Source: Lacrimispora amygdalina
Lineage (GTDB): Bacteria > Bacillota > Clostridia > Lachnospirales > Lachnospiraceae
NCBI RefSeq assembly: GCF_003432035.1
Contig: NZ_QOHO01000113.1
Location: 1 to 64,000 of the forward strand
Reading direction: 5' to 3'
DNA length: 64,000 nt
In this document: piece by piece, positions 51,655-61,070 of the stretch
Numbering within the stretch: the first letter of the stretch is position 1
Layout: each line of letters starts with the position of its first letter
Made by a program: the position numbers and the translations under genes
Notes under the pieces: generated by a model
Databases searched by the model: none
What the model was told of the DNA's origin: nothing
What the model saw: the letters and a program-made list of their open reading frames with translations, nothing else

Positions 51655-53411
51655 GATATTAATTCCTCCTGACTAAGCTGTGACATTGCAATTTCCTTAT
51701 ATACACTGCAGGTTTGAAGCAGCTCCCTGTGAGTTCCCTTTCCAACTACTTTTCCTTCATCAAGTACAATGATCTGATCCGCATCCATAATTGTACCGAT
51801 TCTCTGTGCGACAATCAGACTGGTTGCTCCCCGGGATTCTTTTTTAAGGGCAGATCTTAATACCCGGTCAGTTTTATAATCCAGTGCTGAAAAGCTGTCA
51901 TCAAAAATATAAATCTCCGGTTTACGGCAGACCGCCCGGGCGATGGCAAGGCGCTGTTTCTGTCCTCCTGATACATTGGTGCCTCCCTGTGCAATCTCCG
52001 CTTCATACTGATTTTCCATCTTCTCCACAAATTCGCTGCCCTGCGCAGTTTTTACTGCAGATTCAATTTCTTCCGGCAGTGGTTTTTTCCTTCCGTTATC
52101 ACCAAATGCCACATTGCTGCTTACCGTTCCGCGGAACATCACTGCTTTCTGAGGCACATATCCGATCTTATTATGAAGAGCTTCCTGTGTATAATCCTTT
52201 ACATTCACACCATCAACCAGAATCTCTCCCTCTGTTGCATCATAAAATCTAGGTATCAGACTGATCAGCGTGCTTTTTCCGCTTCCGGTTGAGCCAATGA
52301 AAGCTACCGTCTCGCCTTTCCCTGCTATAAAGCTGACATTTTCCAAAACATAGTCGGCAGCTCCCGGATACTGAAAGCTGACATTTTTAAATTCAACCGT
52401 CCCTTCCTTCCCCACCTCACCATCTTTTTTATGCCCGTCTAAAATAGCCGGCTTTGTTTCCAGTACCTCATTAATACGTTTTGCAGATACAGACGCTCTG
52501 GGAAGCAGGATAAAAATCATTACTAACATCATGAAGGACATGATGACCTGAACCGCATAAGAAGAAAATACCACCATGTTGGAAAATATTGTCAGGCGGT
52601 CCATGGCCTGGGCTGCGTTAATTAAATTAGCTCCAATCCAGTAAATAGCCAGAGACAAACCGCTCATTAACGCAGTCATCATGGGAAGCATGACCGCCAT
52701 CCCCCGGTTGGTGTATAACTGGGTGGCAGTCAGTTCCTGATTTGCCTGATCAAACTTCTCTTCCTGGTAATGCTCTGCATTGTATGCCCTTACTACCCGT
52801 AAACCGGTTAAATTCTCTCTTGTAACCCTGTTTAAATTATCCGTAAGTGTCTGCATTTTTTTAAATCCGGGCATAATAAAAATCATAATTGTACCAATAA
52901 CAGCCACCATGATTCCTACTGTAACACCCGTTGCCACTGTCCACTCATACCCTTTTCCTGCTATTTTTGTAATCGCCCATACCACCATGATCGGAGCCTT
53001 AATAAGCATCTGTAACCCCATGGTAATGAGCATCTGCACCTGGGTAATATCATTGGTGGAGCGTGTGATTAAGCTGTCTGTGGAAAAACGGTTGATTTCT
53101 TCCATGGAGAAGGAATCAACTTTAGAAAACAACAGACTTCTGATTCTTTGTGAAAAAGAAGCTGCAATTCTTGCTGCAAAGAAACCAACCACTGTCGCAG
53201 AGACCAGGCTCCCCAAAGCACAAATTAACATCTTTGCACCTGCAGCCCATATATCTGCCATGGCACTTCCCGGAATCTGTGTTAACTTCGTAATTTCTGA
53301 CATATAGTCAGGAAGCTTTAAATCCAGCCAGACCTGAGCTACAATAAAAATCATACTGGCAAATACCTGCACCCATTCTGCCAATTTCAAACGCTTCAGT
53401 AATTTTATCAT
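51651..53411 (-). CDS. Heterodimeric ABC exporter, first subunit
   Basis: 586 residues with an exporter-type membrane domain and an ATPase with Walker A GSTGSGKSTLISLI and signature NVSGGQKQRLAIARAV. The Walker B end reads IYIFDDSFSALD, with Asp in place of the catalytic Glu, so this subunit carries the degenerate site usual in heterodimeric exporters, and the partner (LLILDEATSSVD) keeps Glu. ATG at 53411 follows aaggagag. Second gene of the MarR-ABC-ABC unit. Confidence 0.9.
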   Translation of the reverse strand: MIKLLKRLKLAEWVQVFASMIFIVAQVWLDLKLPDYMSEITKLTQIPGSAMADIWAAGAKMLICALGSLVSATVVGFFAARIAASFSQRIRSLLFSKVDSFSMEEINRFSTDSLITRSTNDITQVQMLITMGLQMLIKAPIMVVWAITKIAGKGYEWTVATGVTVGIMVAVIGTIMIFIMPGFKKMQTLTDNLNRVTRENLTGLRVVRAYNAEHYQEEKFDQANQELTATQLYTNRGMAVMLPMMTALMSGLSLAIYWIGANLINAAQAMDRLTIFSNMVVFSSYAVQVIMSFMMLVMIFILLPRASVSAKRINEVLETKPAILDGHKKDGEVGKEGTVEFKNVSFQYPGAADYVLENVSFIAGKGETVAFIGSTGSGKSTLISLIPRFYDATEGEILVDGVNVKDYTQEALHNKIGYVPQKAVMFRGTVSSNVAFGDNGRKKPLPEEIESAVKTAQGSEFVEKMENQYEAEIAQGGTNVSGGQKQRLAIARAVCRKPEIYIFDDSFSALDYKTDRVLRSALKKESRGATSLIVAQRIGTIMDADQIIVLDEGKVVGKGTHRELLQTCSVYKEIAMSQLSQEELIS

Positions 53412-53444
53412 GTATTTCTCTCCTTTTTACTAACTTTGTTATAT

Positions 53445-53458
53445 ACTAATAGTATTAG
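53445..53458 (-). promoter_or_regulatory. Candidate MarR operator before the ABC genes
   Basis: Palindrome ctaat-agt-attag (53446-53458). The 9-mer actaatagt here recurs on the other strand at 53980-53988 before the marR gene, which suggests one regulator for both promoters. Confidence 0.55.
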
Positions 53459-53472
53459 ATATTTTTGGTAAA

Positions 53473-53500
53473 ATATGCAGCCGTTTTATCGGCCGCATAT
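53473..53500 (-). terminator. Hairpin at the end of the MarR gene
   Basis: atatgcagccg (53473-53483) and cggccgcatat (53490-53500), one mismatch, six-base loop. It overlaps the stop codon and precedes a short T-rich tract, so it may partly separate marR from the ABC genes. Confidence 0.5.
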
Positions 53501-53928
53501 TATATAAACTCTTCCGGACTCCTGTCAGCAAGCTTCTTCATAATCCGGACCAGCTCCTTGGCATCCTCTTCTCCCAGATACTGAAGCATGTTTACCGTAA
53601 TATTCATAATCATTTCATAATGCTTTTTAGCCTGTTCTCTTCCTGCCTCTGTTAAATCAATGAGAATCCTCCTGCGGTCCTCCGTATCAATCCTCCGGGT
53701 AATCAGGCCTTTTGCTTCCAGACTGTTAAGTGCAGCAGCTATTCTGGCAGAGGTAATTCCCATTTCATTGCTGATTTCACTTGGGATAATACCGCCCTGA
53801 CGCCTGGAGATATAAGAGAGCATAAAATTCTCACCGTGCATGGAGTCATGAATCTTCTTCTGCCCACTTTTATTGCGCATATGATGCATTACCTGCATAT
53901 ATTCACGGGCCAGGCTTGTATAATCCAT
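53500..53928 (-). CDS. MarR family transcriptional regulator
   Basis: 142 residues, winged helix: ISRRQGGIIPSEISNEMGIT and LEAKGLITRRIDTEDRRRIL with the typical wing D-x-R-R. Such repressors respond to phenolic or toxic compounds. First gene before the two ABC exporter genes; a shared palindrome at both promoters supports direct control of the exporter. ATG at 53928 follows aaggtg. Confidence 0.85.
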   Translation of the reverse strand: MDYTSLAREYMQVMHHMRNKSGQKKIHDSMHGENFMLSYISRRQGGIIPSEISNEMGITSARIAAALNSLEAKGLITRRIDTEDRRRILIDLTEAGREQAKKHYEMIMNITVNMLQYLGEEDAKELVRIMKKLADRSPEEFI

Positions 53929-53978
53929 CTTTTCACCTTCTTGTATTGATTATTTTAGCTAACACAGTTAACTATATA

Positions 53979-53989
53979 CACTATTAGTG
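53979..53989 (-). promoter_or_regulatory. Candidate MarR operator before marR
   Basis: cactattagtg is an 11-base palindrome about 50 bases upstream of the marR start. It contains the same 9-mer as the site at 53445, read on the opposite strand. Confidence 0.5.
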
Positions 53990-54022
53990 ATTTTGTCAAT
54001 ACCTGTTGGCGATTTTTTATTT

Positions 54023-54988
54023 TTATTTTTTATTCATAACATAATTAGTTACGGTTTTAATATCTTTATTGTTTCCGGAATCATTGATCTCCTGGCAAAG
54101 TTCATAATCCGTCATAAAGGTTCCATCCTCCTGCTGAAAGCAGACATTTGCAATCGGCAATCCGGAAGCCCCGTCGTATTGGTCTGAAACGATTATAATA
54201 ATATCCTTTAAACCGTCTTTATTTAAATCTTTAAATGAAACAGCCTCTACATCTACACTGTAAGGAAAGGCTGTATTAAACTCATAATAAATAGCTCCAT
54301 CTTCATCGGTCAGATAAAACACTGCAGGTATATGACTGCCGGCGGTCAATTTTCCTGAAACAAACTTCACTTTCCCCCATGAATCCAGATCCACCATAAA
54401 AGACTGATCTTCTATGGGTTCAAATCCTTCTATACGTTTCAGATTATCCGGAGTAAATTCAAAGGTTCCTTCCGGAAGAGTCATGATATTATCTTCTGAT
54501 CTCTCAGTAATTGCAACTGCAGCTTCAAGAATTCCGGGAGATTTAAAAGTAAGCCTGACCGTACCTTTATTTCCTCTGGAATCATCCACAAGCTCGCACT
54601 GTGCCGTGTCTTTATCTACTGTTCCCTCAAATCCGGAGTTGTCCATATTATAAGCAGGTCCGCTGCCTACCGCTGAAATGTCACCCTTAATTTTACCATC
54701 CTTAATGCTGGAAATAACTAAGGATAAACCTCCGTTTTCAGGAAAATCGGTGTCTGTGCTTCTGATCCAGTTCTTTTTTAAGTATCGGCTGTAATCTGGT
54801 TTACTCTCTGTCTCTGCAGCAGCCTGGGAGTTACCTTCCTGAGAAGACTGTATTGTAATCGCATTCTCCTGCGAAGTGCTGGCGGATGTGTTTTCTTTTT
54901 CCTGTAAGCGGACCGATGGCGCCGTTTTTGTACAGCCTGCTGTCAGGCATGTTACTGTAATTATAGTGAGTAGAATTTTTTTATTCAT
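54023..54988 (-). CDS. Secreted lipoprotein of unknown function
   Basis: 321 residues. A type II signal peptide ends in the lipobox LTAGC at residues 15-19. A Ser/Gln/Glu-rich linker follows, then a beta-rich domain. Near the C-terminus DLNKDGLKDIIIIVSD is a dockerin/VCBS-like calcium loop (DxNxDGxxD). It is anchored on the outer face of the membrane. Single gene; family not recognised beyond these features. Confidence 0.8.
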   Translation of the reverse strand: MNKKILLTIITVTCLTAGCTKTAPSVRLQEKENTSASTSQENAITIQSSQEGNSQAAAETESKPDYSRYLKKNWIRSTDTDFPENGGLSLVISSIKDGKIKGDISAVGSGPAYNMDNSGFEGTVDKDTAQCELVDDSRGNKGTVRLTFKSPGILEAAVAITERSEDNIMTLPEGTFEFTPDNLKRIEGFEPIEDQSFMVDLDSWGKVKFVSGKLTAGSHIPAVFYLTDEDGAIYYEFNTAFPYSVDVEAVSFKDLNKDGLKDIIIIVSDQYDGASGLPIANVCFQQEDGTFMTDYELCQEINDSGNNKDIKTVTNYVMNKK

Positions 54989-55072
54989 GATACCTCCATC
55001 TTAATCAGACTTCATCTTACCGATGAAATTTCTATTTTTCTATTGCACAGCCTATACCGGATTTCCACGCCC

Positions 55073-56347
55073 CTATTTTAATATATTTGATTTACCCGTT
55101 TCAGTCAGAAAATCATATACAAGAAACGACAGATGCAGACGAAAAATAGTTTTATCAGAAAAATTCAAATCAGTGAGTTCAACAATCTTGTTAATCCGGT
55201 ACTTAAGCGTATTGTAATGAATATGCAGCGCCGATGAAGTCAGCGATAAATCCTGATTATTTTTTAAGTATTCCTTTAATGTGGGACATAATTCACTGCT
55301 ATATTCTGTATCATGTTCTTTTAAAAACTTAATGGCAGGATGAATTAACACCACCGGATCACTATGTTCCGAAAACAGGCTTACCATGTGATGTATGCAA
55401 AATTCGTCATAGAAAGCGACCCGTTCTTTACTGTTCATTTCCGTACTAAGTTCCAAAGCCGTCAATGCCTGGCGATAAAAAGGCTCGAACTTGTATATTT
55501 CCTTAAATGAGTTGCTTATTCCCGCTTTGATATCAAAATCAGCGCATAATTTTTCCAGATTAATCAATTCATTTTCAGAAAACGGCACTTTTGTTTTGCA
55601 ATCATAAAGAATAACCAGATTCCCTTTAAATGTGATGACCGTCTCCCGATTTAAAAAATTCTTCATTTTTTTCTTTATAAAATAAATTTTATCGGTGATT
55701 AGACCCCGGGTTCCCAGTACAATTACCGACAGGTTCTCATATAGTTTCAAGCCAAAGCGGTTCACTCTTTCATCAATGGCATACTTGTCATACAAACGCT
55801 GGGTAAGCATGGATGTCAGGAGTGTATCAATCAGTGAATCTTCCTGGTCTGAGGTTCCCATGGAGGCGTTCATACAGATTGCAAGAAATTTACAAAGAAT
55901 ATTCAGCTTGTTTATGTCTTCATCAGTTATGGGCTGGTTGTATTCCAGAAGCTTCAGATAACCGATTGGAATTCCGTTTCTGTTAACCTTCCCTACCAGC
56001 TGCCTGTGGTGAAGAAGTCCTTCCTGCCAGATGAACCTTGAGTCGCCTGTGGACCATTCCTCCCCAGGATCATACTGGGTATTGTCACCGCATAAGATAT
56101 ATTTTACATACTCCTCAGTCACGTAGCCTTTGGAAAGAGTCCAGTCCCATAGGGGTTCATCTGTGATCAGACCTCCCCCGGTCTGTGCGACAAAACAAAG
56201 GGCAACATCAACCAGCAGCAGAGGGTTTCCAAGCTCCTGATATCCGATATCCAGCAACAGCTGTATATTATGACTGCTGTTGGATGCATCAAGAAGCTTG
56301 TTAATAAAATCATCGGTATTTTTTCCAGTGTCAGGATCAGTCATCAT
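55073..56347 (-). CDS. PucR/CdaR-type helix-turn-helix regulator
   Basis: 424 residues. The C-terminal HTH_30 has LKEYLKNNQDLSLTSSALHI and NTLKYRINKIVELT, as in PucR and CdaR regulators. A GGDEF-like degenerate middle segment and an N-terminal sensory region precede it. It is divergent from the Fe-alcohol dehydrogenase/enoate reductase/MFS operon and probably controls it. RBS aaggaagg lies about 12 bases before the ATG. Confidence 0.8.
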   Translation of the reverse strand: MMTDPDTGKNTDDFINKLLDASNSSHNIQLLLDIGYQELGNPLLLVDVALCFVAQTGGGLITDEPLWDWTLSKGYVTEEYVKYILCGDNTQYDPGEEWSTGDSRFIWQEGLLHHRQLVGKVNRNGIPIGYLKLLEYNQPITDEDINKLNILCKFLAICMNASMGTSDQEDSLIDTLLTSMLTQRLYDKYAIDERVNRFGLKLYENLSVIVLGTRGLITDKIYFIKKKMKNFLNRETVITFKGNLVILYDCKTKVPFSENELINLEKLCADFDIKAGISNSFKEIYKFEPFYRQALTALELSTEMNSKERVAFYDEFCIHHMVSLFSEHSDPVVLIHPAIKFLKEHDTEYSSELCPTLKEYLKNNQDLSLTSSALHIHYNTLKYRINKIVELTDLNFSDKTIFRLHLSFLVYDFLTETGKSNILK

Positions 56348-56452
56348 AACTCGTCATCGCCTTCCTTTTTCATGTGGTAATCAAATGATACGCTTTCATA
56401 AATTTTACCATACTTCTCACGCAATCGGTTGTAAATTTTCAACAAATCGCAC

Positions 56453-56487
56453 AGACGGCGTTTGTTTGTCTTAGACAAACGCCGTCT
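56453..56487. promoter_or_regulatory. Long palindrome in the PucR/ADH divergent region
   Basis: A 13-bp perfect dyad (agacggcgtttgt at 56453-56465 and its complement at 56475-56487). An overlapping inner dyad, gtttgtc-tta-gacaaac, is at 56464-56480. It is not followed by a T run in either direction. It lies between divergent starts, so it is a likely operator. Confidence 0.55.
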
Positions 56488-56520
56488 ATCTTATATCAAC
56501 AATACTTTGTTAAAATTTTC

Positions 56521-56550
56521 ATAATCTGCGCCATTGTAGGCACAGATTAT
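56521..56550. promoter_or_regulatory. Second palindrome upstream of the alcohol dehydrogenase gene
   Basis: ataatctgcgcc (56521-56532) and ggcacagattat (56539-56550) pair with one mismatch around attgta. It lies about 80 bases before the dehydrogenase start and could be a regulator site or a leader hairpin. Confidence 0.5.
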
Positions 56551-56630
56551 AATTGCTACACTGGGTACAGAGAGATTGTTATTATCGTAACAAGCATTTT
56601 CTACTACTATCATAATAAGGAGATGTCACA

Positions 56631-57788
56631 ATGTCAAGATATTCACAATTATGCCCGGTTTATTTCGGACCAGGGGAAGTAAACAACACAGGTGCCATAG
56701 CAAAAGAATTAGGAATGACCCATGTACTCCTGGTAACAGAAAAAGCAATTGTAGAAACAGGAATTCCACAGAAGGTGATGGACAGCCTTTTACAGAGCGG
56801 AATTAAAGTCAGCATTTATGACGGAGTAAAAATGGATGCCCCTGACACAACAGTCATAGAAGGTGCCGAATTAGCAGTAAGCACAGGCGCAGATGGAATC
56901 ATCGGATGCGGCGGCGGTTCCAGTCTTGATACTGCCAAAGGTATTGCATTATATGTTACAAATAAGGAAAACGTTGATATTAAAAAAATGATCCATTTCG
57001 ATCCAGCGAATCCCCTCATATTAGCACCTGCGCTAAAAACCATCATGATACCTACAACTTCCGGAACCGGTTCAGAGTCCACTTTTGTTGCAGTTATCAC
57101 AGATACAGACACACACCAGAAATGCGGATGCATTGTATGGGCAAACGCTGCTATCGTTGATCCCGACTTAACCGTAGGACTGGGAAAGACAATCACTGCC
57201 TACACCGGCATGGATGCATTTTCCCACTGCAACGAATGTCTCTGCAACGTGATGCCAAATCCTCATTCCGATACGTTAGCACTTAGCAGCATGGAGCGAA
57301 TCTACAAATGGCTTCCTGTGGCAGTCGATGATCCGGAATGCAAAGAGGCCCGCTATAATCTGGCCATAGCCAGCAACTTTGCCGGAATCGCATTCCAGGA
57401 TTCCCAGGTAAATGTTGGACATGCCATGGCACACGCACTGGGAGCCAGATTACATATTCCTCATGGTATCGGCTGTGCTCTTGTAACTCCGCCTGTGATC
57501 GAACTGGTAGCTGGAGCCAGACCTGAAATTTATGGCAAAGTAGCGGAAATATTTGAACTGGAGATTTCTTCCGTTGAAGAGCTGCCCGCAAAACTTGCGG
57601 ATGCTGTGCGTTCTTTCAACCGCAGAATCGGAATTCCTTCCATGAAAGACCTTGGCTTTACCAGAGAACAGGTTCTATCCACTGTTAATTACGCACTCAG
57701 CGAGATGATGCGCATGGGATGCATTGTTCCCCAGAATGAAGCTGTTCTTACAGATATGATGGCAAAGGTTTATGACAATTACCAGTAA
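56631..57788 (+). CDS. Iron-containing alcohol dehydrogenase
   Basis: 385 residues, the group III Fe-ADH length. NAD loop GCGGGSSLDTAKG and TTSGTGSESTFVAVITD are conserved. Metal ligands are present: Asp and His in GMDAFSHCNECLCN, then VGHAMAHALGA and IPHGIGCA. The usual HAIEAY after the first His reads HCNECLCN, with three cysteines, which is unusual. It would oxidise or reduce an alcohol/aldehyde with NAD(P). First gene of an operon with an enoate reductase and an MFS transporter. RBS aaggag at 56618. Confidence 0.85.
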   Translation: MSRYSQLCPVYFGPGEVNNTGAIAKELGMTHVLLVTEKAIVETGIPQKVMDSLLQSGIKVSIYDGVKMDAPDTTVIEGAELAVSTGADGIIGCGGGSSLDTAKGIALYVTNKENVDIKKMIHFDPANPLILAPALKTIMIPTTSGTGSESTFVAVITDTDTHQKCGCIVWANAAIVDPDLTVGLGKTITAYTGMDAFSHCNECLCNVMPNPHSDTLALSSMERIYKWLPVAVDDPECKEARYNLAIASNFAGIAFQDSQVNVGHAMAHALGARLHIPHGIGCALVTPPVIELVAGARPEIYGKVAEIFELEISSVEELPAKLADAVRSFNRRIGIPSMKDLGFTREQVLSTVNYALSEMMRMGCIVPQNEAVLTDMMAKVYDNYQ

Positions 57789-57809
57789 AGCAAAAAGAAA
57801 GGATTTATT

Positions 57810-59762
57810 ATGAACTATCCAAATTTATTTTCTCCTTTAAAAATAGGCTCTTTAACAATCAGAAACCGTGTAATAATGGGAGCAATGGGCAATATGACAG
57901 CAAATCCGGATCAGACAGTTTCTGATAAGGAAATCGCATACTATGCTGCACGCGCAAAGGGCGGAGTCGGACTAATCGTTAATGAAGTGACCCGTGTAAA
58001 TGATGAACATGGTATGATGGGCGACCGCCAGACCTCTGTTACTGATGACAAGTTCATCCCGGATCTTACCAGACTTGCCGATGCAGTTCATTATTATGAC
58101 GGTGCAATCTTCGTTCAGCTCCACCATCCAGGCCGCCAGACCGCAGTACCCGGCGGAATGTGTGCAACTCCCAGCGGCGTGAAAAGCCTGCTTATAAACT
58201 GGCCCTGTTTTGAGATGACGACCGAGCAGGTAGAAGAGCTAGTAAAACAGTTTGTTGACGGTGCGGAGCGGTGTAAAAAAGCCGGAATTGACGGAGTTGA
58301 GATACACGCAGCACACGGCTACATGCTCAATCAGTTCCTCTCCCCCTATACCAACAAAAGAACGGATAAATACGGAGGCAGCCCTCAGAAACGTGCCCGT
58401 ATTATTCAGGAAATCGTTACCGGCATTCGCGAGAGGCTGGGCGATTATCCAATCATGCTGAGAATTTCCGCAGATGAATTCCTAGAGCGCTCTGTATTCC
58501 CCATTCCGGAGAACGAAACCGGTTTAAAACTGGAGGAATCCATTGAAATCGTTAAGTATTTAGTACCGTTTGGAATTGATGCCGTAAATGTCTCTGCAGG
58601 CGTATACGAGACTATGAACGAGGCATGGGAACCAGTCTCTTATCCGGAAGGCTGGAAAGTATATCTTGCGGAAGAGATTAAAAAGGTAATAAATGTTCCC
58701 GTGTTTGCAGTCGGAGTAATCCGTAATCCGGAATTTGCAGAAAATATCATTGCACAGGGACGCGCAGACGGTGTGACCATCGCCCGGGGACTGCTTGCTG
58801 ATCCCGAGTGGTGTAATAAAGCAGAGAGCGGACGCACTGATGAGATCCGCCGCTGTATCTCATGCCTTAACTGTATGGAAACAATGTTTGACGGCATTAA
58901 CTGCTCTGTCAACCCACGTACAGGACAGGAGTGGTTCTATAATGACATTGAAAATAATGGAAACGGACGTTGTGTTGCAGTAATCGGAGCTGGTCCCGCT
59001 GGTATGGAAGCCGCACTGACCCTTGCCCAGAGAGGTTTTGCTGTTACATTATTTGAAAAAAGTGATCACCTTGGCGGTCAGGTGTGGCTTGGCTCAAAGC
59101 CCCCATGCAAAGAAAAAATGGGCTGGATGGGCGAATATTATGATAGCATGTTTAAGAAGCTGAATGTGAACGTCCGGCTTAACACACCTGCCACTGCAGA
59201 GGAAATCAAAAAGCTGAACCCCCATGCAGTATTTGCTGCAACCGGCTCAAAGCCAGTCATTCCCGGATCTATCCCTGGAGTAAATGGTACCAACGTCTAT
59301 ACAACTGAGGAAATTTTAAGCGGAAAGACATCATTTTCTCATAAAAAAATCGCAGTCATCGGCTCCGGACTTACCGGCATGGAGACCGCAGAACTGCTTG
59401 CAAGCTTAGGAAATTCCCTGGAAATTGTGGACATGGCAGATGAGATCGGACCTGGAGCTTACTGGCAGCCACTGACTGATATTAAGAAAAAACTGGGGGC
59501 TTCTAATCCTGAATATTATCCCGGCCATAAGCTGCTTGAGATTCTGCCTGACGGAGTTGTTTTAGAAGATAAAGAAGGTAATAAGAAGACTCTGGCTGCA
59601 GACGCTGTGGTACTTTCACTTGGAGTAAAGCCAGATAACCAGCTGGCTGATAAGCTGAAAAAAGAATTTATGAACGTAATCGTGATCGGAGATGCCAGCC
59701 GCATTGGCAGAATCAAACAGGCCGTCGCTTCCGGATACCGCGAAGCTTATAAACTTCGCTGA
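57810..59762 (+). CDS. Old yellow enzyme-type NADH:flavin oxidoreductase / 2-enoate reductase
   Basis: 650 residues. An N-terminal FMN TIM barrel (about 1-340; YPNLFSPLKIGSLTIRNRV; QLHHPGRQT; EIHAAHGYMLNQFLSPYTN), then an Fe-S motif CISCLNCMETMFDGINC, then a FAD/NAD(P) domain (385-650; AVIGAGPAGMEAALTLAQRG; IAVIGSGLTGMETAELL). The spacing CxxCxxC-x9-C is shorter than in 2,4-dienoyl-CoA reductase. Relatives reduce activated double bonds, for example in enoates or bile-acid intermediates. Substrate here is unknown; the Fe-ADH upstream suggests an unsaturated alcohol or aldehyde route. Confidence 0.85.
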   Translation: MNYPNLFSPLKIGSLTIRNRVIMGAMGNMTANPDQTVSDKEIAYYAARAKGGVGLIVNEVTRVNDEHGMMGDRQTSVTDDKFIPDLTRLADAVHYYDGAIFVQLHHPGRQTAVPGGMCATPSGVKSLLINWPCFEMTTEQVEELVKQFVDGAERCKKAGIDGVEIHAAHGYMLNQFLSPYTNKRTDKYGGSPQKRARIIQEIVTGIRERLGDYPIMLRISADEFLERSVFPIPENETGLKLEESIEIVKYLVPFGIDAVNVSAGVYETMNEAWEPVSYPEGWKVYLAEEIKKVINVPVFAVGVIRNPEFAENIIAQGRADGVTIARGLLADPEWCNKAESGRTDEIRRCISCLNCMETMFDGINCSVNPRTGQEWFYNDIENNGNGRCVAVIGAGPAGMEAALTLAQRGFAVTLFEKSDHLGGQVWLGSKPPCKEKMGWMGEYYDSMFKKLNVNVRLNTPATAEEIKKLNPHAVFAATGSKPVIPGSIPGVNGTNVYTTEEILSGKTSFSHKKIAVIGSGLTGMETAELLASLGNSLEIVDMADEIGPGAYWQPLTDIKKKLGASNPEYYPGHKLLEILPDGVVLEDKEGNKKTLAADAVVLSLGVKPDNQLADKLKKEFMNVIVIGDASRIGRIKQAVASGYREAYKLR

Positions 59763-59805
59763 TTATTACTCAGTTAAGACAGATCATCATTGAGAGGGGA
59801 ATTTT

Positions 59806-60990
59806 ATGTTTAAGGGTAATATCAAAACAGTTATAGGGATTTTGTTTCTAGGACTAACATCAATGGGGGCAATGGCAATTTCCGCTGGTCTAAGCAGTAT
59901 CGCAGCGGCTTATCCGGACGTCAGCATCGAGACAATTCAGACACTGATCACGATTCCGGCTCTTGTTATCGTTGTAGTGAGTTTTCTATCCGGGCCGATT
60001 GCAAATGTAATTTCAAAAAAAACATTGTCCCTGATTGCTCTGTGCATCTTTACAGCAGGTGGCTGTATACCGTATTTTTCTGATTCCTTTACAGTACTGT
60101 ACCTTTCAAGACTGCTGGTGGGTCTTGGAATCGGCTTACTGCAGCCGCTCAGCCAGGCGATTATTTTTGAAAGCTTTGCTGACGCACCATCAGAAAGAGA
60201 TACCATACTGGGCTGGTTAAACAGTTCCGGCTCAGTAGGAAGCATCATAATGACCATTGTTGGGGGAATTGTAGTTGTCATAAGCTATAAATACATATTC
60301 CTTGTTCATCTTCTTGGTCTTGCAGCATTTTTCGGTGTATTGTTCTGTCTTCCCCAGGATCAGCCGGTTCGGAAGAAAAAAGAAGGGACTGCCAGTCAGA
60401 AGATGAAACTTCCGGGTGCAGTGTTCTACTGGTATGCAGTAATATTTGTTTATATGACTTTCCTTCACTGTTTTGCCGTGAACTTATCTCTCTTTGTTGA
60501 AGGCGAGGGGATCGGTACTGCCGCTATTTCCGGTCTTGGTCTTTCCATGCTCACCATCGGAGGATTTATCTGCGGAGCTGTCTATGGCAAAATTGCGAAC
60601 GCACTTAAGAAGTGGACTTTGCCGGCAGGATTTCTGCTCTCTGCGCTCGGTCTTCTTTCCATGGCTCTGGCATACTCACCGGTTCTTGTCTATGTTTCGG
60701 GTCTGCTTACAGGTGTCGGCATGATGATGGTTTTCCCACAGATCATCACCAATATTATTTCCAGTGTTTCTCCTGTAGCCATTACTTTATGCATTGCCAT
60801 TAACGGAGCTGTTGTGAACATTGGTCAGACTCTGGCACCATACGTGGTTACAAGAGTATCTTATATTTTAGCTGGTGACAGTGTCCGGGGCCGCTATTAT
60901 GTATGCACTTTAATACTGATGTTAATATTTGCTGTCTCTGCATTCAGAACCATTGGCAGAAGAAGTCCGGATGGCTTAGCAGCTGCCTGA
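59806..60990 (+). CDS. MFS transporter
   Basis: 394 residues with about 12 helices and an MFS-type loop after helix 2 (FLSGPIANVISKKTLSLIA). It follows the enoate reductase by 43 bases with gagaggggaa as RBS. As the last gene of the Fe-ADH operon, it probably imports the compound that the two enzymes process. Substrate not readable. Confidence 0.85.
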   Translation: MFKGNIKTVIGILFLGLTSMGAMAISAGLSSIAAAYPDVSIETIQTLITIPALVIVVVSFLSGPIANVISKKTLSLIALCIFTAGGCIPYFSDSFTVLYLSRLLVGLGIGLLQPLSQAIIFESFADAPSERDTILGWLNSSGSVGSIIMTIVGGIVVVISYKYIFLVHLLGLAAFFGVLFCLPQDQPVRKKKEGTASQKMKLPGAVFYWYAVIFVYMTFLHCFAVNLSLFVEGEGIGTAAISGLGLSMLTIGGFICGAVYGKIANALKKWTLPAGFLLSALGLLSMALAYSPVLVYVSGLLTGVGMMMVFPQIITNIISSVSPVAITLCIAINGAVVNIGQTLAPYVVTRVSYILAGDSVRGRYYVCTLILMLIFAVSAFRTIGRRSPDGLAAA

Positions 60991-61028
60991 TATGGTAATT
61001 AGAAAACAGATCTTACACTCTGCTGCAA

Positions 61029-61065
61029 AAGTGCCCGTCTCCTGATCCCTAAGAGTCGGGCGCTT
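61029..61065. terminator. Bidirectional terminator
   Basis: aagtgcccg (61029-61037) and cgggcgctt (61057-61065) pair with one G-T between the convergent MFS and CPBP genes, followed by aaattttaaa. Confidence 0.6.
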
Positions 61066-61070
61066 AAATT

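Noticed and set aside
52780-53307. 175-codon open frame on the plus strand inside the first ABC exporter gene
   Set aside because: It is antisense to a complete, motif-rich ABC gene. Its translation is low-complexity hydrophobic, and no RBS precedes it.
56453-56487. Rho-independent terminator in the PucR/ADH gap
   Set aside because: The stem is strong, but no T tract follows on either strand, and both flanking genes start rather than end here.
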